DNA of 64,000 bases from Maritimibacter sp. (GCA_002701395.1 NZVC01000022.1:104797-168796); one strand, 5' to 3'; shown: positions 1 through 7,439, counted from the first letter of the stretch. Notes: generated by a model not told the origin, from the sequence alone. Program-made: numbers and translations.

Positions 1-264
1 CTCGGCCGCCTGCGCGCGCTGTTCGGCCACGAAGGTGCCGCGCCCCACGGCAGCTTGCAGCAGCCCCTCGTCCGTCAGTTCGGTATAGGCGCGGGCCACG
101 GTGCCGGGGGTGATCCCCAACGTCCACGCCAGTTCGCGCACCGGAGGCAGCTTTTCCCCCGTGGTCAAGGCACCGCTGCGCACCCCGTCCCGGATCGCCT
201 CGGCGACTGCGGCGTATTTCGGGCCGGACCGCCCATCCAGGCTCGGCTGCCAAATTGTATTCAT
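1..264 (-). CDS. MocR/GntR-type transcriptional regulator, N-terminal part (cut by window edge)
   Basis: This is the first 88 codons of a transcription factor whose rest lies outside the window. The visible protein is a GntR-type winged helix: it starts MNTIWQPSLDG, carries the recognition region with PPVRELAWTLGITPGTVARAYTEL at about residues 40-63, and ends in the wing with GLLQAAVGRGTFVAEQ. A winged helix starting this close to the N-terminus fits the MocR/PdxR subfamily, where an aminotransferase-like PLP domain follows, but that domain is not visible and plain GntR is possible. It is divergent from the DUF1127 gene. Inverted ATTGTA/TACAAT repeats overlap its start codon, which suggests autoregulation. 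Start is the ATG at 264-262. Confidence 0.85.
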   Translation of the reverse strand, partial: MNTIWQPSLDGRSGPKYAAVAEAIRDGVRSGALTTGEKLPPVRELAWTLGITPGTVARAYTELTDEGLLQAAVGRGTFVAEQRAQAAE

Positions 265-345
265 TACAATCTTTCCCTCGACTTGGTACATGCGCGATTG
301 TACTGCTACATACGTGGCAACATCGCCTCATTGTGTCAATACAAT
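254..345. promoter_or_regulatory. Inverted ATTGTA/TACAAT repeats between divergent regulator and DUF1127 gene
   Basis: ATTGTA at 254-259 and TACAAT at 265-270 form an exact inverted repeat with a 5-base spacer lying across the regulator start codon. A second ATTGTA is at 297-302 and a second TACAAT at 340-345, just before the DUF1127 ribosome binding site. Four copies of one hexamer in about 90 bases between divergent genes look like operator half-sites for the adjacent regulator. Binding is inferred from position only. Confidence 0.5.
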
Positions 346-360
346 TCGAAAGGACATCCC

Positions 361-585
361 GTGACACAAGCACACCCGAACGACGCCCTCGGCTATCTCT
401 CCCGCCGTCCCCTGCCGCCGATTTCCGCGGTTGCGCTGCGCTTCGTGGTGGTGCTGACCAAATGGGATGAGCGTCGCCGCACCCGACGTTCGCTTGGCAC
501 ATTGGACCCGCACCTGCTGCAGGACATCGGCCTGACCAAGGGCGAGGCGCGGCTCGAGGCCGAGCGCCCCTTCTGGAAAGACTGA
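361..585 (+). CDS. DUF1127 (YjiS-like) small protein
   Basis: A 74-residue protein starting at a GTG (361) with AAAGGA about 6 bases upstream. Its C-terminal half has the DUF1127 pattern: an arginine-rich stretch (WDERRRTRRSLGTLDPHLLQDIGL, about residues 38-61) followed by a short acidic helix. DUF1127 proteins are small and alphaproteobacteria often have many; some act in RNA binding, phosphate or stress responses, but this one cannot be assigned. A longer frame opens at 55, but the ribosome binding site and the family boundary favour 361. It is divergent from the MocR-like regulator and is followed by a clear terminator at 660-687. A second DUF1127 gene lies at 41701-41922. Confidence 0.8.
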   Translation: MTQAHPNDALGYLSRRPLPPISAVALRFVVVLTKWDERRRTRRSLGTLDPHLLQDIGLTKGEARLEAERPFWKD

Positions 586-659
586 CGCGGCTGGCGCGAT
601 GGCGCCAAAGTTACGGCGGCCGCCGGCTTTCTACTCCCCTGTCTGGTGGCCCCATCCTG

Positions 660-687
660 GGGGCGGGTCCCGTCCCGCCCCTTTTTT
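660..687 (+). terminator. Rho-independent terminator after DUF1127 gene
   Basis: GGGGCGGG (660-667) pairs exactly with CCCGCCCC (674-681) around a six-base loop and is followed at once by a run of T. Confidence 0.8.
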
Positions 688-762
688 GCTTGGCCAAATC
701 CCGGCCCCAAGGACCCGCTTTCCGTGGTCAGGAAGGGCCGTCTTCGTTAGCGCCAACATCGA

Positions 763-945
763 TGACGCAGCGTCATTTACCACAGCATCGAAAAGCCCGA
801 AAAAAACGCTTGAACGACTCGGTCCCTGCCCTTAGATCGCCGCCACGAGCGAGGGACCGATCCCAACTTACGGGCAGCCAAGGCTGCCACGGGGGGGCGC
901 TAAGGAACCTCTGGATTCAATCTACTGGCTAGAAGGGGACGTGTC
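763..945 (+). promoter_or_regulatory. speD upstream region: palindrome, possible promoter and structured leader
   Basis: The 360 bases from 586 to 945 hold no gene that I can support. The perfect palindrome TGACGC-A-GCGTCA lies at 763-775. A sigma70-like promoter is possible: TTGAAC at 810-815, 17 bases, TAGATC at 833-838. Around it GGTCCCT (821-827) is complementary to AGGGACC (852-858), CTGCCC (826-831) to GGGCAG (872-877), and GGCAGCC (873-879) to GGCTGCC (882-888). The last two pairings exclude each other. If transcription starts near 845 only the last hairpin is in the mRNA; if it starts further upstream, an H-type pseudoknot is possible. Confidence 0.35.
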
Positions 946-1458
946 ATGGACGGCACCAACCTCTTCCAACTGGGGATCGGTCTGGAGACAGGCGCCCATG
1001 AGGAAGATTCGTGTGTCCGCATTGCGGCCACCACCGAAACGACCATTGAACGCGACGTGTTCGACGAAGACCGCGAAGATCACTTCATCCGCCGTGACGG
1101 CCGGGTGTTCGCCGGGACTCACCTTATCATCGAGGTGGTCGACGGCACGGGCCTGGACGACGAGGCCCGGATCCAGCAGGCCTTCCGCGACTGCGTGGAC
1201 GAATGCGGCGCAACGCTGCTGCACATCCACACGCACAAGTTCTCGCCGCAGGGCGTGAGCGGCGTGGCCGTGCTGGCCGAAAGCCACATCTCGGTCCATA
1301 CGTGGCCGGAAATCGGCTATGGCGCGTTCGATGTCTTCATGTGCGGCGATGCGCAGCCCTGGCTGGCGGTCGACGTGCTGAGCAAGGCGTTCAACACACC
1401 CGACGTGCGGGTGAAGGAACTGCTGCGCGGCGACGGGCTGGTCGAAGACCCCGCCTAA
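946..1458 (+). CDS. speD: S-adenosylmethionine decarboxylase proenzyme
   Basis: The 170-residue product decarboxylates S-adenosylmethionine, giving the aminopropyl donor used by spermidine synthase. It belongs to the pyruvoyl-dependent SpeD family. The self-cleavage signature is clear: A-E-S-H-I-S at residues 111-116, so cleavage between Glu112 and Ser113 would turn Ser113 into the pyruvoyl group. His118 and Cys133, the expected processing and catalytic residues, are in the same block (HTWPE and DVFMCG). The N-terminus is about 35 residues longer than in the shortest bacterial SpeD proteins. Start is the ATG at 946, with GAAGGGGAC upstream. It shares strand and pathway with speE, although a Nudix gene on the other strand lies between them. 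Confidence 0.95.
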   Translation: MDGTNLFQLGIGLETGAHEEDSCVRIAATTETTIERDVFDEDREDHFIRRDGRVFAGTHLIIEVVDGTGLDDEARIQQAFRDCVDECGATLLHIHTHKFSPQGVSGVAVLAESHISVHTWPEIGYGAFDVFMCGDAQPWLAVDVLSKAFNTPDVRVKELLRGDGLVEDPA

Positions 1459-1492
1459 GCCGCAAGGGTTCGACGCAATACGATCCAGAGAC

Positions 1493-1595
1493 GCTCCTGT
1501 CGCACTCACGGGACGGAGCAAGGGGTATCAGGGGTTACCCCGATTAGGCCACGCGTCTTGATCAGGCGCGTGGCCGCCACGGCCCGAGGGCCGTG
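1493..1595. other. Cluster of four hairpins downstream of speD
   Basis: The 321 bases between speD and the Nudix stop codon (1459-1779) have no convincing gene. Four consecutive inverted repeats occur here: GCTCC/GGAGC (1493-1497 with 1515-1519), GGGGTA/TACCCC (1522-1527 with 1536-1541), GGCCACGCG/CGCGTGGCC (1547-1555 with 1567-1575) and CACGGCCC/GGGCCGTG (1578-1585 with 1588-1595). A further GGGCGCGT/ACGCGCCC pair is at 1663-1670 and 1677-1684. None is followed by a T run on the plus strand. The cluster may be a factor-dependent termination region for two convergent genes or part of a structured RNA. Confidence 0.4.
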
Positions 1596-1779
1596 AAGGG
1601 CGGGATGAGCGCTGCTTGCCATCGCGCCGCAATGACCAGAGCGCCAGCAAAGGCGACGAACAGGGCGCGTGGGATGACGCGCCCGCAGCAACCTTGAAAG
1701 ACGGGATAACCCGCGCAAGGGACAGGCACAGGGTCGCCTGGCCACCGGTGTTCTCCGGTCGGTCGGGCGGCCCTTACCT

Positions 1780-2217
1780 CTATCGGGGCCCAGTGTTGCC
1801 CGCCGTCGTCAAGGCACGCGACAGCACCTCGTCGACCTGCGCGGACGCCTCGTATCGCCCGGCCAGCACGTCCGCCACCGGCAGCCACGCGGCCTCGCTT
1901 ACGTCGTCCCGTGGCTCGGGCTGGCCGTCGCGCCAGCGGCAGAGGATGGCGACCAGCAGATAGTGGTGCCGCACCACACCTTCCCCGTCGCGCACGATCG
2001 TGTCGAGGTTGTCCAGCCAGCCGACGGCCTCGGCCACCACGCCGGTTTCCTCGTGCAACTCACGCATCGCCGCGTCGGCGACGGTCTCGCCCCATTCGAC
2101 ATGGCCGCCGGGATAGCCCCAAAGCCCCACATCGGGCGGATTGCGCCGCCGCACCAGCAGCACGTGCGCATCGCGCACCACGACCGCCAGCGCGGCGAGT
2201 TTCGGTCGGTTCTCCAT
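1780..2217 (-). CDS. Nudix hydrolase (MutT-like)
   Basis: A 145-residue single-domain Nudix protein that should hydrolyse a nucleoside diphosphate linked to another group. The Nudix box is complete: G38 through the REL-HEETG segment at about residues 52-59, the full Gx5Ex7REUxEExGU pattern that binds the divalent metal. The front beta strand (AALAVVVRDAHVLLVRR) and the LWGYPGGHVEWGE loop are typical. The substrate cannot be read from the sequence; members this short include dNTP pyrophosphatases and ADP-ribose hydrolases. Start is the ATG at 2217-2215; the ribosome binding site is weak. It is convergent with speD and divergent from speE, so it is probably not in the polyamine unit. Confidence 0.88.
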   Translation of the reverse strand: MENRPKLAALAVVVRDAHVLLVRRRNPPDVGLWGYPGGHVEWGETVADAAMRELHEETGVVAEAVGWLDNLDTIVRDGEGVVRHHYLLVAILCRWRDGQPEPRDDVSEAAWLPVADVLAGRYEASAQVDEVLSRALTTAGNTGPR

Positions 2218-2538
2218 CCCAACGGCATAGCCGGTCCGCGCAGGGCCCGAAACGCCAAAGCGTCTCGCGGCGTCCCTCGGTGCGCCCCGTTGCGGGGCAC
2301 ACCCTACGCTTGTTCCATTTTTGCGGAAGGCGACCATATTCTTTGCCAACGGGCAGCCTACATCACCGCTGGACGGTGACCGCGAATGCCTTCTTTGGCG
2401 ACGAGCCATTGCAGAAGGTGCACGGCGCAGTGACGGTCGTCGAACCGATACGAACCCGGCGTGACTCCTCTCGGCGCGACGCGACAGGTTGACATCGCGG
2501 CCCGCCACGGCAAACAGGCCAAAACGGAGGATGTCCCG
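2218..2538. promoter_or_regulatory. Divergent spacer between Nudix gene and speE
   Basis: This 321-base spacer has no supported gene. It holds a GTAG-headed palindrome (separate entry), an exact inverted repeat TCACCG-CTGGA-CGGTGA at 2363-2379, and a perfect TTGACA at 2489-2494 without a good -10 element at 17 bases. The speE ribosome binding site (ACGGAGG) is at 2524-2530. Confidence 0.3.
2279..2307 (-). repeat. REP-like palindrome with GTAG head (type B)
   Basis: On the minus strand a GTAG tetranucleotide (2307-2304) is followed by GGTGTGCCCC, a five-base loop and GGGGCGCACC, with one mismatch between the arms. The layout, tetranucleotide head plus GC-rich hairpin, is that of REP elements moved by REP-associated tyrosine transposases. 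The core differs from the six copies near 49-52 kb. Confidence 0.5.
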
Positions 2539-3393
2539 ATGACCGACATGACCGGATGGAGCGTAGAGCGCCTGCACGATGATCACGCCCAGGCCCTGCG
2601 CGAAGAACAGGTCCACTACGACAGCAAAACCGACCACCAGCGCCTGCGGGTGTTCGAGAACCCGACCTTCGGCCGCGTCCTGACGTTGGACGGGGTGGTG
2701 CAGACCACCGAGGGCGACAACTTCATCTACCACGAGATGATGTCCCACGTCCCGATCCTTGCCCACGGCGACGCCCGCCGGGTGCTGATCATCGGCGGCG
2801 GCGACGGGGGCATGGCCAAGACGGTGCTGAAACACCAGACGGTGCAGCATCTGACGATGGTCGAGATCGACGCGGGCGTGGTGGACTTTTCGAAGGAATA
2901 CCTGCCCACCCTGTCGGACGGCGCCTTCGACGATCCGCGGCTGGAACTCGTCATCACCGATGGTGCCGATTTCATGCGCGAGACCGAGGGAGGCTACGAC
3001 GTCATCATCATCGACTCCACCGACCCGGTCGGCCCCGGCGAGGTGCTGTTCACGGATCATTTCTACGGCCACGCCCACCGCGCGCTCAGCCCCGAGGGCA
3101 TTCTTGTCACCCAGAACGGCGTGCCGTTCCTGCAGGGCGATGAACTGACGCACACTATGCGCGCCTTCAAAGAGCTGTTCCGCGACTGGACGTGCTACAC
3201 CGCGACGGTCCCCACCTACGCCGGCGGCCCGATGGCCTTCGGCTGGGGCACCGACGGCAAAGCGCGCCATACCGACCTCGACACCCTGAAGGCCCGCTTC
3301 GACGCCGCGGCGATCGAGACCGATTACTACACGCCCGAGGTCCACAAGGCCGCCTTCGCGCTGCCGCCCTACATCTCGCGGCTCATGCCCTGA
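2539..3393 (+). CDS. speE: Spermidine synthase
   Basis: The 284-residue product transfers the aminopropyl group from decarboxylated S-adenosylmethionine to putrescine. It has the small N-terminal beta domain followed by a Rossmann methyltransferase-like domain: the glycine-rich cofactor loop GGGDGG is at residues 86-91, the acidic end of beta2 at E109-D111, the catalytic aspartate in DSTDPVGPG at about 159-162, and YHEMM (64-68) is also conserved. The frame opens earlier, but ACGGAGG at 2524-2530 fixes the ATG at 2539. With speD it gives a complete two-enzyme route from S-adenosylmethionine and putrescine to spermidine. A long inverted repeat downstream separates it from the convergent P450 gene. 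Confidence 0.95.
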   Translation: MTDMTGWSVERLHDDHAQALREEQVHYDSKTDHQRLRVFENPTFGRVLTLDGVVQTTEGDNFIYHEMMSHVPILAHGDARRVLIIGGGDGGMAKTVLKHQTVQHLTMVEIDAGVVDFSKEYLPTLSDGAFDDPRLELVITDGADFMRETEGGYDVIIIDSTDPVGPGEVLFTDHFYGHAHRALSPEGILVTQNGVPFLQGDELTHTMRAFKELFRDWTCYTATVPTYAGGPMAFGWGTDGKARHTDLDTLKARFDAAAIETDYYTPEVHKAAFALPPYISRLMP

Positions 3394-3425
3394 CCCCGAA
3401 GAAGCGAGGGGCCCGCCCCTCGCGC

Positions 3426-3499
3426 TCCCCGAGGTATATTAAAAGAGAAGAAGGCCCGTCCGCGCGCATCTTCTTCTCTTGAAAAATACCTCGGGGGAG
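3426..3499. terminator. Long bidirectional terminator between speE and P450 genes
   Basis: Two arms of about 27 bases, reading TCCCCGAGGTAT then AAGAGAAGAAG on the left and the near-exact reverse complement on the right, flank a GC-rich loop of about 18 bases. The inner part of the arms is A/T rich, so either strand would end in a U-rich stretch. It sits exactly between two convergent genes. GAGGTAT-type palindromes of this kind recur between genes in many Rhodobacteraceae. Confidence 0.7.
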
Positions 3500-3533
3500 A
3501 CGCACCGCAGGTGCGGCGGGGGCAGCGCCCCAT

Positions 3534-4886
3534 CTAGCGGGGACGGACGTCCAGACGAATCCCGTTTTTCGAACGCACCGTGAGAAATGCGACAGGTGTC
3601 GGGTCGTCGCCCGCGATCCTTTGAAAGCGGAACGCCCGGACCAGAAGCGCCAGCAGCAACGGACCCTCGACCATCGCGAAGCCCGCGCCGGTGCAGACCC
3701 GCGCGCCGGATGAAAAGGGCATGTAGGCCTCGCGCAGGCATTGGCGGCCGTTCTCGGTGATGAACCGGTCGGGATCGAAGCTGTCGGGGTCGTCCCACAG
3801 CCGTTCGTGGCGCTGCTGGTGCCACGGGCTGAGGACGATCTGCGATCCGGCGGGGATGTCGCGGTCGCGGAACTGTTCCGGGCGCGTCGTCTCGCGCACC
3901 ATCATCGGCACCGGCGGGTACAGTCGCAGCGTTTCGCGGAACACGTCGCGGGTCAGGCGCAGGGTCGACAGGTCGGCGAAGGTCGGCTGGACGGGCAGCG
4001 TCGCGACCTCTGCGGCGACGCGGTCCTGCACCTCGGGGTGCAGCGCCAGCAGGTACAGCGCCCATCCAAGCGCCGAGGCGCTGGTTTCGTGGCCCGCAAG
4101 GAAGAAGATCGCCACCTGATCGACCATCTCGGCGGTGTCGAAGCGATCGCCGGTCTGCGGGTCGGGGGTGGTCATGATCTTGGTGGCCAGATCGTCCGGG
4201 GCGGTGCCGGCCTTTATCTCGGCCATCCGAGCCTCGGTCAGTTGGGTGATCAGGCGGCGGATCCGCGCGGCGGCGGCGCGGGTGCGGCGGCGGTGAAGGC
4301 GTGGCATCCACGACGGCAGCGGCACGAAGGCCGCAAGGTTCAGGATCGGCTGGGTCCGTTGGTAGTCGCGGAAGCGGGCGAAGACCTCGGACGCGAGCGC
4401 GTGTTCGATCGGGATCGAGAACAGGGTGCGGAAGATCACGTCGGCGGCGGCGTGGCTGAGTTCCTCTTCGATTTCGACGGTCTGTCCCGTGCGCCCCGCC
4501 AGCCGCGCGACGCAGGATTGCCCCGCCGCCAGCATCGCCGGAAAGGTGTCGCGCAGGCGCCCGCCCTCGAACGCGGGGTCGATGATGCGGCGCTGCCGCA
4601 GCCAGGTTTCGCCGTTGGTCAGGAACACCGAGTCTCCCAGCAGCGGGCGCAGACCCTCGCCCACCCGGTCGGATTTCGGGAAGTCCATCGGGCGGGCGTT
4701 CAGCACTTCGCGCACAAGGCCGGGCTGGTTCACCAGATACGAGCGGAAGAACGGCGTCCGGAACTCGGCCATCCACGCGCGGTACAGGCGCGCCGGTTGG
4801 GCCGACAGGATGTCTTGCCGGAACAGCCGGAGATAGCGCCAGAGCGACACGCGCCCGGGCCGTGACGGCGGCTTGGGCGGGATCAT
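3534..4886 (-). CDS. Cytochrome P450
   Basis: A 450-residue soluble cytochrome P450, a heme-thiolate monooxygenase. Diagnostic motifs are present in order: the I-helix AGHET (264-268), ETLR as the ExxR pair (E318, R321), the DPDSFDPDRF segment (about 366-375) and the heme loop PFSSGARVCTG with the cysteine ligand C398. There is no N-terminal membrane anchor and no fused reductase or ferredoxin, so it needs outside electron donors, and none is encoded nearby. The sequence resembles class I bacterial P450s related to fatty-acid or alkane hydroxylases, but the substrate is unknown. The ATG overlaps the stop codon of the upstream membrane hydrolase (ATGA), which means translational coupling and probably a shared pathway. 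Confidence 0.93.
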   Translation of the reverse strand: MIPPKPPSRPGRVSLWRYLRLFRQDILSAQPARLYRAWMAEFRTPFFRSYLVNQPGLVREVLNARPMDFPKSDRVGEGLRPLLGDSVFLTNGETWLRQRRIIDPAFEGGRLRDTFPAMLAAGQSCVARLAGRTGQTVEIEEELSHAAADVIFRTLFSIPIEHALASEVFARFRDYQRTQPILNLAAFVPLPSWMPRLHRRRTRAAAARIRRLITQLTEARMAEIKAGTAPDDLATKIMTTPDPQTGDRFDTAEMVDQVAIFFLAGHETSASALGWALYLLALHPEVQDRVAAEVATLPVQPTFADLSTLRLTRDVFRETLRLYPPVPMMVRETTRPEQFRDRDIPAGSQIVLSPWHQQRHERLWDDPDSFDPDRFITENGRQCLREAYMPFSSGARVCTGAGFAMVEGPLLLALLVRAFRFQRIAGDDPTPVAFLTVRSKNGIRLDVRPR

Positions 4887-6178
4887 GCGGCCATGCTGGT
4901 GTGCGCCGAGACCGCCACGTCGATGCGCGAGCGCGAGGGTTCGCGACCGGCATATCGCGCGCCCAGCGTCAGGGGCCCGGCGGTGATGCGGAAATAGTCG
5001 TAATCGCGCGGGCGGTCGAACGCGCACAGGTACTGGAAATGCAGCCGGAAGAAGCGCCAGCGCAGCGCCTTCCATTTCTCTTCCGACAGCGCCATCGTGA
5101 AGGCGGCCGAGAACACCAGCGGCCATCGCTTGCCGCGTGCCGGGGCCACGCCCGACACCGCCACCGGGTCACACAGCGCGAAGGCGCAGCCGTCTCCGGG
5201 CGCTGTCACGTCGATCCAAGTCAGTTCCTCGCGCTGCGACAGGTAATGCAGGTCGGCGCGCAGGCGGTCGGCCTTTGGCAGGAAGGACACCATCGGCACC
5301 ACCTGCCCCAGCGACAGGAAGGACAGCGCCGGCCCGTTGGCGGGCACGCGTTTCTGGCGGATCAGGTCGGCAAGGATCGAAACCCCAAGATGCGCGCCCG
5401 AGCTGTGGCCGACGACCAGAACCTCGTCCACGTCGTCGTTCAGCGCGCGGGCGATCACGTCGGTGAAGTCCTTCAACCGCGCCTCAAGATCGTCGGGATA
5501 GGCGCCGTCCAGCTGACAGCTGTGGGCATAGTCGTGCATCAGGTAATAGGCGAACAGCTTGCCGTCGCGCGCCTTGAACCAGCGCAGCACGCCATACCCC
5601 GCCGCCAGCAGGCAGGCCCACCACAGCACCGTCAGCGCGCCCGACCAGATCGCGCCGTCCGCCGTCGCGCCGAACAGGCCAAGCGCGAAATCCGCAAGCC
5701 AATCCAGCCCGCGTGTCACGACCGTTCCGGCCAGCGCGCCGAACACCAGGGCCACCAGCGCCTGCGCCAGCAGCATCGCCACCGGGTATAGCGCCGCGAT
5801 CACCGGGCCCTTGCGCATCCACATCAGCCGCCGAAGCGTGCCGCTGCGGATATAGGTCCACGCGGTACGGACAAGCTGCAGGTAGGTGGCGCCGATCCCG
5901 TTCGACATCGAGGCCCGCACAAGGTCGGACCACACCAGAACCTCGACCTGCGCCTGAACGCGGTGGCCGTCCATCGTCGCGGCCACATCCCATCCATAGC
6001 GGTCGCCGCTGCGCGGGGTGATCCCGATCTCGTACCCGCTGATCCCGGCCTGTTCGGCGGATTCGGCGCGGTACAGTTCGCGGTAGCGGCGGGGGTGAAT
6101 CGGGTCGTAGCCGGGGATGTAGAACACCCGGCGGCGCGAGACGGGAACAGGCTGTGGGCCACTCGGATCAGGAGCCAT
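4883..6178 (-). CDS. Membrane-anchored alpha/beta-hydrolase-like protein
   Basis: A 431-residue protein of unknown function. The N-terminus carries FYIPGYDPIHPRRYRELYR (about 19-37), like the first strand and oxyanion region of an alpha/beta hydrolase. Two hydrophobic segments follow, at about 125-150 and 178-200. The C-terminal half has the nucleophile elbow VVGHSSGAH with Ser259 or Ser260 in a GxSxG context; possible acid and histidine partners are further on. This suggests a serine esterase, lipase or acyltransferase held to the inner membrane. Its last codon overlaps the P450 start by four bases, so the two proteins are made together and may act in sequence on a lipid-like substrate. The substrate is not readable from sequence. 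Confidence 0.7.
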   Translation of the reverse strand: MAPDPSGPQPVPVSRRRVFYIPGYDPIHPRRYRELYRAESAEQAGISGYEIGITPRSGDRYGWDVAATMDGHRVQAQVEVLVWSDLVRASMSNGIGATYLQLVRTAWTYIRSGTLRRLMWMRKGPVIAALYPVAMLLAQALVALVFGALAGTVVTRGLDWLADFALGLFGATADGAIWSGALTVLWWACLLAAGYGVLRWFKARDGKLFAYYLMHDYAHSCQLDGAYPDDLEARLKDFTDVIARALNDDVDEVLVVGHSSGAHLGVSILADLIRQKRVPANGPALSFLSLGQVVPMVSFLPKADRLRADLHYLSQREELTWIDVTAPGDGCAFALCDPVAVSGVAPARGKRWPLVFSAAFTMALSEEKWKALRWRFFRLHFQYLCAFDRPRDYDYFRITAGPLTLGARYAGREPSRSRIDVAVSAHTSMAA

Positions 6179-6311
6179 TGGACGGACTTTCAGGTTCCGG
6201 GCGAGATTAGCGCAGAGGTCCCCTGAACATAAGCCGACGAAAGTTTACCCGCGATGAACGGGCGACAAAGTGATGAATATGCGTCGGATTGTTCGCGCCC
6301 GACGCGACTGT

Positions 6312-7064
6312 TCAGCCGATGGTGGCCAGTGCCGGGAACTTCTCGAGCAGCCAGAACGAGAACGCGGTGAACTGTCCGGTCAGCATCATCAGCCCCACCG
6401 TCCACAGCAGCAGGCCCATGATCTTCTCGATCCGGTCCATGTGACGTTTCATCCAGCCCATCACCCCTTGCAGGCGCGGGAAGAACAGCGCCACCAGCAG
6501 GAACGGGATGCCCAGCCCCAGCGCGTAGATGCCCAGAAGCGTGGTGCCGCGGGTCAGGCTGGCCTCGGACGCGGCCAGCGACAGGATCGCGCCCAACTGG
6601 GGGCCGATGCAGGGCGTCCAGCCGAAGGCGAAGGCAAGGCCCAGCACATAGGCCCCGAAGGCGCTGCCGCCCTTGTCGCCGGCTTCGACCCGCAACTCGC
6701 GGTCCATAAAGCCGATGCGGTAGACGCCGATGAAATGCGCGCCGAACACCATGACGACGGCCCCTGCCCCGACCACGAACCATTCCTGGTTCTGCAGGAA
6801 AAACGACCCGAAGGCCGACGCGGTGAAGCCAAGGAACAGGAAGACGGTCGACAGACCCAGAACGAAGAACAACGCCGCCAGCAGCACGCGGCGGCGGTCG
6901 CCGATGCTGCCCTGCATCTCGCCCATGCTGATGCCGCCCATATACGCCAGATACGGCGGCACGATGGGCAGGACGCACGGCGACAGGAACGAGATGAAGC
7001 CCGCCGACAGCGCGACGATCATCGCGGGGAGAAGGCTGGCGTCGAAGATATCAATGCCGAACAT
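6312..7064 (-). CDS. ccdA: Cytochrome c biogenesis protein CcdA (thiol-disulfide transmembrane carrier)
   Basis: A 250-residue polytopic inner-membrane protein with about six hydrophobic helices. It moves reducing equivalents from cytoplasmic thioredoxin to periplasmic thiol proteins, mainly for cytochrome c maturation. The two redox cysteines are in the expected places: C30 in FLSPCVLP and C152 in GWTPCIGP. The frame runs further upstream, but the ATG at 7064 begins just before the first helix and matches family length; AGGGAC lies upstream. It is divergent from tusA. No thioredoxin-like partner such as CcmG is encoded alongside. Confidence 0.92.
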   Translation of the reverse strand: MFGIDIFDASLLPAMIVALSAGFISFLSPCVLPIVPPYLAYMGGISMGEMQGSIGDRRRVLLAALFFVLGLSTVFLFLGFTASAFGSFFLQNQEWFVVGAGAVVMVFGAHFIGVYRIGFMDRELRVEAGDKGGSAFGAYVLGLAFAFGWTPCIGPQLGAILSLAASEASLTRGTTLLGIYALGLGIPFLLVALFFPRLQGVMGWMKRHMDRIEKIMGLLLWTVGLMMLTGQFTAFSFWLLEKFPALATIG

Positions 7065-7196
7065 GGGTGTCCCTGTGACTTTGCCGGGCGGGTGTCCGGC
7101 CTGCATAGCCCGCGCCTCGCGCCGCGTCACCTGCCCCAAAGGTCACATCCCCGTGGACTGTTGCCTGCCGGACCGCCTTTGCCTATCACGCGGCGC

Positions 7197-7439
7197 ATGG
7201 ACACCACGATCCCGTTTGATGCCGAACTTGACGCGCGGGGGCTGATTTGCCCCCTGCCGGTGCTGAAATTGCGCAAGCGCCTGCAGGCCATCGCGCCCGG
7301 GCAGGTCATGCGTGTGATGGCCGACGATCCGGTGGCGGTGATCGACATTCCGCACTTTTGCACCGAGGCGGGCCATGTGCTGATCGACAGCACGGTGTCC
7401 GATGTCGAACAGGTTTATTTCATTAGGAAAACCGGCTGA
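7197..7439 (+). CDS. tusA: TusA/SirA-family sulfur carrier protein
   Basis: An 80-residue protein of the TusA family, which passes persulfide sulfur between proteins in tRNA thiolation, cofactor synthesis or sulfur oxidation. The family motif is near the N-terminus: LDARGLICPLPVLKLRK, with the acceptor cysteine C18 in CPLP. A second conserved region (MADDPVAVIDIPHF, about 41-54) matches the family fold, and the length is standard. The specific role cannot be separated from paralogs. It faces away from ccdA, and the large Pro/Ala-rich gene begins 114 bases downstream on the same strand. Confidence 0.87.
   Translation: MDTTIPFDAELDARGLICPLPVLKLRKRLQAIAPGQVMRVMADDPVAVIDIPHFCTEAGHVLIDSTVSDVEQVYFIRKTG

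Noticed and set aside
1562..1675. Short frame on the minus strand reading as a hydrophobic helix (RALFVAFAGALVIAARW)
   Set aside because: No start codon or ribosome binding site is in the right place, and it overlaps several hairpins. Hydrophobic Ala/Val runs arise by chance in GC-rich frames.
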